From Hyphomicrobiales bacterium (GTDB lineage Bacteria; Pseudomonadota; Alphaproteobacteria; Rhizobiales; Aestuariivirgaceae): a stretch of DNA of 18,611 nt. The notes under the pieces were generated by a model that was not told where the DNA came from, did not search any database, and saw only the letters and a list, made by a program, of their open reading frames with translations. Below are positions 8,192 through 13,441 of the stretch, in pieces. Both the position numbers and the translations under genes were made by a program. Position 1 is the first letter of the stretch; every line of letters begins with the position of its first letter. Location: positions 1-18,611 of the forward strand of contig JANXRO010000080.1 in NCBI GenBank assembly GCA_025356765.1, given 5' to 3'.

Positions 8192-8748
8192 TGGCAAGAT
8201 TGTTCTGGCCAATCACTGCATTGTTTTTGGGCTTGGCTGTGCATTTGGCCTATGTGCTGTTTGCTCCTGGTTTGATTTTGCAACACAATCTTGCCAGCCT
8301 TACAGGCAACGCCAGCACCAATCGATTTTTTGTGATGTCGCCTGAAGCGCAAATAAAATTGGTGCCAACAGCAACCATGCAAGACATTGTCGGGCTTTGT
8401 TTGTTGGATTTGTCAGGGGGCAAGGTTGTGTTTTCGGCAAATGTGCCAAAATCATTGTGGACGCTTTCAATCTTCAGCCAATCTGGGCAACAGATTTATT
8501 CCATCAATGATGCGGAAGCCGGCACCAGTCAATTTGCCATTGAGCTGAAACGGGCCAAGGGATTTTTAGAACAATTGCGCGGCAAGGGTGATGCCGAAGA
8601 GGCCGGCCAAATTCAAAATGTTGGTTGGCATGCTGACATCAATGATAGGCGCGGAGTAGTGGTTTTGTGGGTGCCGGTTGATGATGCTGCAAAGCGGCCT
8701 GCAATTGAAGCTGACCTTAAAACCACAACATGCGAAGCGAAAAGTTAA
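8188..8748 (+). CDS. DUF1254 family membrane-anchored protein
   Basis: 186 residues with an N-terminal membrane helix (about residues 5-27) and a periplasmic domain resembling DUF1254: LCLLDLSGGKVVFSANVPKSLWTLSIFSQSGQQIYSIND at about 70-108 is the typical segment, in which the protein is expected to form a beta-rich fold. It begins with ATGATG overlapping the stop of the DUF1214 gene by four bases. DUF1254 and DUF1214 are usually two halves of one polypeptide, so these products probably act as a pair at the inner membrane. No catalytic motif is visible and the function is unknown. The gene ends four bases before the stop of the convergent small gene, with no visible terminator. Confidence 0.78.
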   Translation: MMARLFWPITALFLGLAVHLAYVLFAPGLILQHNLASLTGNASTNRFFVMSPEAQIKLVPTATMQDIVGLCLLDLSGGKVVFSANVPKSLWTLSIFSQSGQQIYSINDAEAGTSQFAIELKRAKGFLEQLRGKGDAEEAGQIQNVGWHADINDRRGVVVLWVPVDDAAKRPAIEADLKTTTCEAKS

Positions 8749-8752
8749 ATCT

Positions 8753-8986
8753 TTAATCCAAATCTTCTGCGGTGGCTTGATTGTTGAGCGATGGCAATCG
8801 TCTTGCCTTCAACTGTGGTGGCTTGGCAAAATCAATCCGCTCGAAGCGAACGCCAGGAAATATGATAATTTGTGCAGGGCCAATTGCATCTGCTTTTGGG
8901 GTTCTTGATTTTAATCGTTCTGCAATATTGATAACAGAGGCCATGACTTGAGTTTCCATTCTTGATTGTTCAAGATAAATACTCAC
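8753..8986 (-). CDS. Small hypothetical protein
   Basis: Up to 77 residues, hydrophilic, with no membrane segment or cysteine. The recognisable part is MASVINIAERLKSRTPKADAIGPAQIIIFPGVRFER, which resembles short unannotated proteins of Hyphomicrobiales that begin near this point. Three starts are possible: GTG 8986 (77 aa), ATG 8959 (METQVM, 68 aa) and ATG 8944 (MASVIN, 63 aa). None has a strong Shine-Dalgarno, so the true start is uncertain and the shortest form may be right. It follows the DUF1491 gene on the same strand after 45 bases and may be the last gene of that operon. Confidence 0.55.
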   Translation of the reverse strand: MSIYLEQSRMETQVMASVINIAERLKSRTPKADAIGPAQIIIFPGVRFERIDFAKPPQLKARRLPSLNNQATAEDLD

Positions 8987-9031
8987 ATGGTTAACAATCG
9001 ACTAAAATTTTGGGCCAAAGAATAGTTTTAT

Positions 9032-9379
9032 CTATTTACCCGGGTCTGAAATAATTTTTAATCCGGCCAATCCAGTTCTGTCTTCAATTTCGATGGCCCA
9101 AAGATCAGAATCAAATTTTTTCTGTTTGGCCACAAAGGCGCTGGCTTCATTCCAAGAAACCGGTGCGGCAAAGGCTTTCACAAAAATGCGTGTGCCCTCA
9201 TCATCATGCGAAGGGCCGGGTGGTGGAGCCAGCAAATCAAAAGTTTTATCAAGGTGATTGATATAAATATAGACTGCGCCGGCATCATCGGCCCCGTGGT
9301 CGATCACCGCGCCAAATTGCCCACGTTCAAGGCAGCGGCGCAATTGTGCATCAATCCAGATGCGCGATTTAAGGCGCAT
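9032..9379 (-). CDS. DUF1491 family protein
   Basis: 115-residue soluble protein of the alphaproteobacterial DUF1491 family. Recognisable segments are the N-terminus MRLKSRIWIDAQLRRC, the central DDAGAVYIYINHLDKTFDLLAPPP and the C-terminal FDSDLWAIEIEDRTG, all with the spacing usual in the family. No catalytic residues are known and the function has not been established. Its ATG is three bases beyond the stop of the peptidoglycan-binding gene, so the two are very likely translated from one mRNA. The role therefore may be connected with the cell envelope, though that is only inference from position. Confidence 0.86.
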   Translation of the reverse strand: MRLKSRIWIDAQLRRCLERGQFGAVIDHGADDAGAVYIYINHLDKTFDLLAPPPGPSHDDEGTRIFVKAFAAPVSWNEASAFVAKQKKFDSDLWAIEIEDRTGLAGLKIISDPGK

Positions 9380-9382
9380 CGA

Positions 9383-10027
9383 TCAGTTCGCAGAAATGTT
9401 CAACGCAGTAATTAAATTTGCGTCGATGGTGCCATCCATGGCCAAGCCATTATCCATTTCAAACTTCAAAATGGCAGCATGGGTTTCGTCGTTCAACTGG
9501 CCATCAAGCGTGTTGATGTCATAACCCAAGCCAGCGAGTGCAATTTGCACATTTTTTACTTCGACTGCGCGGCTGCTCACATCCACCACAGGTGCTACAT
9601 CGGCAACGTCAATTTGTTTTGAAGGTTCAACGCTGCCGGTAAACTTGGCAGCGGCTTCAACCTTGCGGGTGAACTTTATGTGGTTCACCAAATCCTGGCT
9701 CACTTCACCCGTGGTTGGAAGGCCGTTGATTTGTTGATAACGCTGAATGGCCTGTTTTGTGCGTTGGCCAATTACGCCGTCTACCATGCCTTGATAAATG
9801 CCAGAGGCAAGAAGTTCGCGCTGGGTTTCTTCAACGAGCGGATCATATTTTAAAACCACGGTATTATTGGGATCAGCGGTAACTGCTACATCCATATGCG
9901 TGGTGGCACCAATGGGCAGCGCGGTTACCAATCTGGCCCGAACGGTTTGATGGACCAATGCATTATAGATAATCATGCCGCTGAGAATGGTGGCTCCCAA
10001 CAGCAAAACAAACGAAAGAGGTTTCAT
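9383..10027 (-). CDS. Membrane-anchored protein with two peptidoglycan-binding (PG_binding_1) domains
   Basis: 214 residues from ATG 10027. A membrane helix lies at about residues 4-21 (PLSFVLLLGATILSGMII), then a linker. The first peptidoglycan-binding repeat contains ETQRELLASGIYQGMVDGVIGQRTKQAIQRYQQINGLP, and a second lies near the C-terminus (NVQIALAGLGYDINTLDGQLNDETHAAILKFEMDNGL). The product probably sits in the inner membrane and holds the murein. No hydrolase domain is present, so it is likely structural or regulatory. The frame is open to 10180; a TTG start about 16 codons further upstream would add a DDDER-containing cytoplasmic tail and is a real alternative. GAG/GGAAG precede ATG 10027. 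It heads a likely operon with DUF1491 and the small gene. Confidence 0.82.
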   Translation of the reverse strand: MKPLSFVLLLGATILSGMIIYNALVHQTVRARLVTALPIGATTHMDVAVTADPNNTVVLKYDPLVEETQRELLASGIYQGMVDGVIGQRTKQAIQRYQQINGLPTTGEVSQDLVNHIKFTRKVEAAAKFTGSVEPSKQIDVADVAPVVDVSSRAVEVKNVQIALAGLGYDINTLDGQLNDETHAAILKFEMDNGLAMDGTIDANLITALNISAN

Positions 10028-10080
10028 CTTCCGCTCGTCATCATCCAAAACGTCTTTTACGCGACCCAAACCAACACCCC

Positions 10081-10108
10081 ATATTATGGTTACAGAGTGC
10101 CCACTCAA
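10081..10108 (-). promoter_or_regulatory. Candidate promoter for the peptidoglycan-binding protein operon
   Basis: On the minus strand TTGAGT (10108-10103) and TAATAT (10086-10081) are separated by 16 bases and lie about 55-80 bases before ATG 10027. Each matches the sigma-70-type consensus imperfectly. If this is the promoter, transcription would begin near 10074, upstream of both ATG 10027 and the alternative TTG start. Confidence 0.3.
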
Positions 10109-10135
10109 AGTTAACACGGGCCTAATCTGCTGTTT

Positions 10136-10184
10136 AAATTTTGTCGAAATTTTGACTCGAATTTGGGTCTCGGGTTTCACCCGA
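10136..10184. repeat. AT-rich direct repeat and small hairpin in the PG-binding/DUF5330 divergent gap
   Basis: AAATTTTG occurs twice (10136-10143 and 10147-10154) 11 bases apart, with a degraded third copy after 10159. TCGGGTTTCACCCGA at 10170-10184 is a perfect 6-base stem with a 3-base loop. It has no T-run, so it is not a terminator; it could be an operator for either gene. Both are weak and could be chance. Confidence 0.3.
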
Positions 10185-10239
10185 TGGCAATTTGGCGATG
10201 CTATACCATTGAGAAATAAGAAAGCAGAATGGGCTCAAG

Positions 10240-10632
10240 ATGGGACTGATTAGAAAAGCAATCGTGGTAGGAGGCATTATTTTTGCGTTGCCTTCCCCCC
10301 CTGTTGTTGACCCTTTGGTGGGCGTGGCACCTTCCATGCAATCATCAACATTTGCCACTGTTGCGGCTGCGGCTGAAACAATGGCTGATGTAAAAGGGTT
10401 TTGTGAACGCCGCCCCCAAGCGTGCAGCACAGGCCATTATCTTGCCGTAACATTTGAGGGAAAAGCCCGTTATGCCGTGAAGCTTGCCTATGAATGGGCA
10501 GATCAGGCAAAGGGCGAAACTGTAAAGGGTGAGAATGTTAAGCCGGAAGCGCCGCCTTTGCGGTTGGCAACGCTGAGTGAACAAAAACCCCAAACAATAG
10601 AAGATTTGCTGCGTAAGACCACGCAAGAGTGA
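10240..10632 (+). CDS. DUF5330 family protein
   Basis: 130 residues. An N-terminal hydrophobic stretch (about 5-17) is a signal peptide or membrane anchor. The DUF5330 signature follows: AAAETMADVKGFCERRPQACSTGHYLAVTFEGKARYAVKLAYEWAD at about 42-88, with two cysteines (CERRPQAC) that could form a disulfide in the periplasm. The C-terminus is polar and variable. DUF5330 is essentially confined to Hyphomicrobiales, which makes this gene the best taxonomic marker in the window. The function is unknown. It is transcribed divergently from the peptidoglycan-binding gene, and the 212-base gap between them holds AT-rich repeats and a small hairpin. Confidence 0.8.
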   Translation: MGLIRKAIVVGGIIFALPSPPVVDPLVGVAPSMQSSTFATVAAAAETMADVKGFCERRPQACSTGHYLAVTFEGKARYAVKLAYEWADQAKGETVKGENVKPEAPPLRLATLSEQKPQTIEDLLRKTTQE

Positions 10633-10675
10633 GCTGTTTGCCCCGCGCGCCGCGTTGGGCTAACCTTCAACCGTA

Positions 10676-11740
10676 ATGTCTGATCATCATCATTCTCACC
10701 TGTGGCCCGGCGTACCGCTGGCGCTGATTGCCGCAGCAGCTTTTGGTATTTCAACACCTTTGGCCAAAGTATTGTTGGGCTCGATTGATCCTTGGATTAT
10801 GGCAGGCCTCTTCTATTTAGGATCTGGCATTGGTTTAAGCATTGTAATTGCAATGCGAACACTGCGCGGAACAAAAGTTCAAGAAGCCAGCCTGCGTGGT
10901 GGTGATGTTCCTTGGCTTTTAGGCACCATCGTCTTTGGTGGAATTTTAGGGCCAGTATTGCTTTTGTTTGGCCTTAATCAATCTGATGCCACTTCAGCTT
11001 CTTTGTTGTTGAATTTAGAGGCCGCCTTCACCCTGCTTTTGGCTTGGGTGGTTTTCCGTGAACATGTTGATCGGCGGCTTTTCATCGGGGCGGTATTCAT
11101 CGTTGTAGGTGCCATATTGCTTTCATGGCAGGGTGGCATTGGAACATGGAATTATGGCTCTTTGCTGATAGCAATGGCGTGTCTTTCTTGGGCCATTGAC
11201 AATAATTTAACTCGAAAAATTTCTGCGGTTGATCCATTTGTTTTGGCTGCAATCAAAGGATTGGCCGCGGGTTGCGTGAATACGGCGTTGGCTTTTTATG
11301 CTGGCGCACATTGGCCTGACCTGTTGAGGCTTTCAGAAGCAATGATTTTAGGCTTTGTGAGTTATGGGTTGGGTTTGGTGATTTTTATTTTTGCACTGCG
11401 TTATTTAGGAACGGCTCGCACTGGCGCATATTATGGAACAGCGCCCTTCATCGGCGCCATTTTTGCAGCCCTGTTTTTTGGCACAGCAATTACGCCAGTG
11501 TTGCTTTTGGCAGGCGTGTTTATGGGCATTGGGGCGTGGCTGCATTTGGCCGAACGGCATGAACACGACCACACGCATCAACTGTTGGAACATGATCATT
11601 CCCATAGCCATGATGAACATCACCAACATAGCCACACAGAACAGGTGGTTGAGCCACATTCGCATCGGCATGTTCATCATCCGATCAATCACAAACACCC
11701 CCATTATCCAGATTTGCATCATCGACATAGCCACAAGTAG
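10676..11740 (+). CDS. DMT/EamA family transporter with His-rich N- and C-termini
   Basis: 354-residue inner-membrane protein with two EamA repeats (about residues 11-143 and 150-290), each with about five hydrophobic helices; the second helix pair contains FGLNQSDATSASLLLNLEAAFT, typical of the family. The N-terminus is MSDHHHSH. Residues 294-354 hold 24 histidines in 61 residues, in HxH and HDH patterns. Such tails are common in transporters and chaperones for zinc, nickel or cobalt, so metal export or metal sensing is plausible, but DMT substrates cannot be read from sequence. The tail is real coding sequence in the same frame with a normal stop. No Shine-Dalgarno is obvious before the ATG. 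sufE follows 60 bases downstream. Confidence 0.88.
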   Translation: MSDHHHSHLWPGVPLALIAAAAFGISTPLAKVLLGSIDPWIMAGLFYLGSGIGLSIVIAMRTLRGTKVQEASLRGGDVPWLLGTIVFGGILGPVLLLFGLNQSDATSASLLLNLEAAFTLLLAWVVFREHVDRRLFIGAVFIVVGAILLSWQGGIGTWNYGSLLIAMACLSWAIDNNLTRKISAVDPFVLAAIKGLAAGCVNTALAFYAGAHWPDLLRLSEAMILGFVSYGLGLVIFIFALRYLGTARTGAYYGTAPFIGAIFAALFFGTAITPVLLLAGVFMGIGAWLHLAERHEHDHTHQLLEHDHSHSHDEHHQHSHTEQVVEPHSHRHVHHPINHKHPHYPDLHHRHSHK

Positions 11741-11800
11741 CGTGTTAAAAAATGAATGGCGGCATTGTACTCTGTTGAGTGTGGCACTAAACGCTGGTTC

Positions 11801-12220
11801 ATGCCTCAAAATATCGATGAACTGATTTCTGATTTTGAACTGCTGGATGATTGGGAAGATCGCTATCGCCATGTGATTGAGCTTGGCCGGGCTTTGCCAC
11901 CCATGAACCAGGCGTTGAAAACTGCTGCCACCAAAGTTTCGGGCTGTGCCAGCCAAGTTTGGATTTACAGCACCGTTCACACTACACCTCGCGGCAACCA
12001 CTTGAGGTTGGAAGGCGATAGCGATGCGTTAATTGTTAAGGGGCTGATCGCCATTGTGTTCATTATGTTCGGCCCCCTTACAGCGCATGAGATTGTGGAA
12101 TTTGATGCTTTGGTGCAATTTAAAAAGCTTGGGCTGCAAGACCATTTGACACCCCAACGCGCCAACGGCCTTGCATCCATGGTGGCCCGCATCAAGGCAG
12201 ATGCACTCCTTGCGGGTTGA
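11801..12220 (+). CDS. sufE: Cysteine desulfuration protein SufE
   Basis: SufE accepts sulfur from the cysteine desulfurase SufS and passes it to the SUF scaffold for Fe-S cluster assembly. From ATG 11801 it has 139 residues. The sulfur-carrying residue is Cys49 in VSGCASQVWI. Other family signatures are DWEDRYRHVIELGRALPP at the N-terminus and LTPQRANGLASMVARIK at the C-terminus. I prefer ATG 11801 to the in-frame ATG at 11756 because the family starts a few residues before the DDWEDRY motif; neither has a good Shine-Dalgarno. It stands apart from any suf operon here, which is usual in this group. Its last 29 bases overlap the end of the convergent DUF6456 gene. Confidence 0.92.
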   Translation: MPQNIDELISDFELLDDWEDRYRHVIELGRALPPMNQALKTAATKVSGCASQVWIYSTVHTTPRGNHLRLEGDSDALIVKGLIAIVFIMFGPLTAHEIVEFDALVQFKKLGLQDHLTPQRANGLASMVARIKADALLAG

Positions 12221-12734
12221 AGGTCGGACGATAATCATCCATCGCCCAATGTGAAATTTCGTCCTTGGGTTTTGGTGTTTTGGATTTAATCAAACCATAA
12301 TGCCGTGCCAAGCGGGTCAGCGCCAATTTCAATACAGCTTTGCCGGAACGGGGCGGCAATGCCAAAACAGCCTCGGCTGATTCAAAGCCCGAAGTTAGGC
12401 AACAGACTTGATATAAAATTCCTGAAAGTTCCGGCCCCACTGCAGCAAAGGCGTTGTGCAGGCGTTGGCGCGCGGCCAAGGTTGCATCATTCATTTTTTC
12501 CACGGCGTTGTCGCTCATTTGCCAATGCCTGCCGCCTGATCCGGTGGATGGAGAATAGGCGCTGACCACCCGTTGGCCCATGTGAGCGCGCTCATAATCA
12601 CCGCGCAGTTTTTCGCCAGCAGCAAATTGTGGCGCATCAATATAGGATTTTAAAGCCCCTGCTTTGAGTTGAAACAGCCTTAAAAGCGGGCTTTCGGAAG
12701 GTTTGAAGTGATCGGGAAGTGCCTTAATGTCCAT
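12192..12734 (-). CDS. DUF6456 family protein
   Basis: 180 residues, basic, no membrane segment. The DUF6456 core is residues 38-146: AAGEKLRGDYERA, then NDATLAARQRLHNAFAAVGPELSGILYQVCCLTSGFE and SGKAVLKLALTRLARHYGL. In many alphaproteobacteria this domain is the C-terminal part of longer proteins with a helix-turn-helix region; here the N-terminal part is short and no separate DNA-binding motif is visible. Arg and Lys content and helical character make a role with nucleic acid plausible, but this is inference. ATG 12734 follows AAAGGA at a good distance. The promoter region contains a LexA-type operator. It overlaps the 3' end of sufE by 29 bases. Confidence 0.8.
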   Translation of the reverse strand: MDIKALPDHFKPSESPLLRLFQLKAGALKSYIDAPQFAAGEKLRGDYERAHMGQRVVSAYSPSTGSGGRHWQMSDNAVEKMNDATLAARQRLHNAFAAVGPELSGILYQVCCLTSGFESAEAVLALPPRSGKAVLKLALTRLARHYGLIKSKTPKPKDEISHWAMDDYRPTFNPQGVHLP

Positions 12735-12757
12735 ATTTGCGTTCCTTTCGTGAGAAC

Positions 12758-12786
12758 AATATGGAACAAAACTAGAACAGAATCAA
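12758..12786 (-). promoter_or_regulatory. Candidate promoter of the DUF6456 gene
   Basis: On the minus strand TTGATT (12786-12781, -35) and CATATT (12763-12758, -10) are separated by exactly 17 bases. Transcription would start near 12750 and give a leader of about 15-20 bases with the AAAGGA ribosome site before ATG 12734. A GAATC (GANTC methylation type) site at 12780-12784 overlaps the -35. A second, less well placed TATAAT lies at 12797-12792 on the same strand. Confidence 0.5.
12764..12778 (-). promoter_or_regulatory. LexA-type SOS operator, GTTC-N7-GTTC
   Basis: The minus strand reads GTTCTAGTTTTGTTC, an exact match to the direct-repeat LexA box described for alphaproteobacteria (GTTC-N7-GTTC). 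It fills the spacer between the -35 and -10 of the candidate promoter, so a bound repressor would block RNA polymerase. A third GTTC (12757-12754) follows at N6 just after the -10. The eight fixed bases could occur by chance about once in two windows of this size, but the position makes it convincing. Confidence 0.55.
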
Positions 12787-12808
12787 TACCTATTATAAAA
12801 AATCTTTC

Positions 12809-13312
12809 TTAGGCACTTTGCCGAACGTCATCGAGCTGTTCGCTGGCGGGCATAAAATAATCATAGCCCAAAACCATATCGGCCTTATCGTTTTCTTTGC
12901 AACAAATCGGCAACCGCAACCAATATTGCACCATGTGTTCTTTATGAAGGCGCGGGCCTTTCAGCACTCCTTGGGTCGGCTCTCCGCGTTCTATCGTGCG
13001 GCGATAGGCAGCCATCCAATAGTCGCGTTTGTTGCCCCAATCCAAAGCCTCGATTGTAAGCCCGGTAATTTCACGATCGTGAATTTCGCGAAGCCTTGTG
13101 CCAGCGAGTCTGATTTTGCTTTGACCCAGTTCAACCGCAACATCAATCAAACTGATGCCGGAAAGAAGGCGCGGCACATGCGTTGGCTTGATATCGCTGC
13201 GGCTTGGCATTTTTCTGCCTGCGCAGCATTCCAACCAATAGTCAAAGAGTTGCCGATGCTCGGGCACAACAAGTTGTGCTCTAAAAGCATTGCCGTCTGA
13301 AGTTCTTGTCAT
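12809..13312 (-). CDS. PAS_5-family PAS domain protein
   Basis: 167-residue soluble protein made up of one PAS domain of the PAS_5 type. The family signature is FDYWLECCAGRKMPSRSDIKPTHVPRLLSGISLIDV (residues 23-58), followed by SKIRLAGTRLREIHDREITG. PAS_5 proteins are common in alphaproteobacteria as stand-alone sensors without an output domain; the ligand is unknown. No kinase, diguanylate cyclase or DNA-binding domain is attached. The ATG at 13312 is preceded by ACGGGGCGGA. The gene lies between DUF2336 (125 bases upstream) and DUF6456 (74 bases downstream) on the same strand; both gaps contain regulatory-looking motifs, so it may be transcribed separately. Confidence 0.83.
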   Translation of the reverse strand: MTRTSDGNAFRAQLVVPEHRQLFDYWLECCAGRKMPSRSDIKPTHVPRLLSGISLIDVAVELGQSKIRLAGTRLREIHDREITGLTIEALDWGNKRDYWMAAYRRTIERGEPTQGVLKGPRLHKEHMVQYWLRLPICCKENDKADMVLGYDYFMPASEQLDDVRQSA

Positions 13313-13406
13313 TCCGCCCCGTCCAAGTACCGAATCGTTTTACGCATTGGCACCTGCTGTTTATGAATCCGCAAATCCTGATCCGCAAGAGTCAGCGTTC
13401 ACAATT

Positions 13407-13441
13407 TTAATAAATATTTAACTTTTTTAAATTGAACTTAA
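13407..13441. promoter_or_regulatory. Two CtrA-type TTAA-N7-TTAA motifs
   Basis: TTAATAAATATTTAA at 13407-13421 and a second TTAA-N7-TTAA at 13427-13441 match the CtrA full-site consensus exactly in the fixed positions. They lie about 95-130 bases before the PAS_5 start; the second overlaps the DUF2336 stop. The stretch is very AT-rich, which raises the chance of random matches. Three GANTC sites (13332, 13365, 13389) lie in the same gap. Confidence 0.35.

Noticed and set aside
10170..10184. Perfect 6-base stem, 3-base loop as a terminator
   Set aside because: It has no T-run on either side and lies upstream of both divergent genes; stems of this size are expected several times in a window of this length.
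11405..12001. A 198-residue minus-strand open frame across the transporter tail and sufE
   Set aside because: It is the antisense of the His codons (Met-rich runs) and of sufE; both sense genes are well supported.
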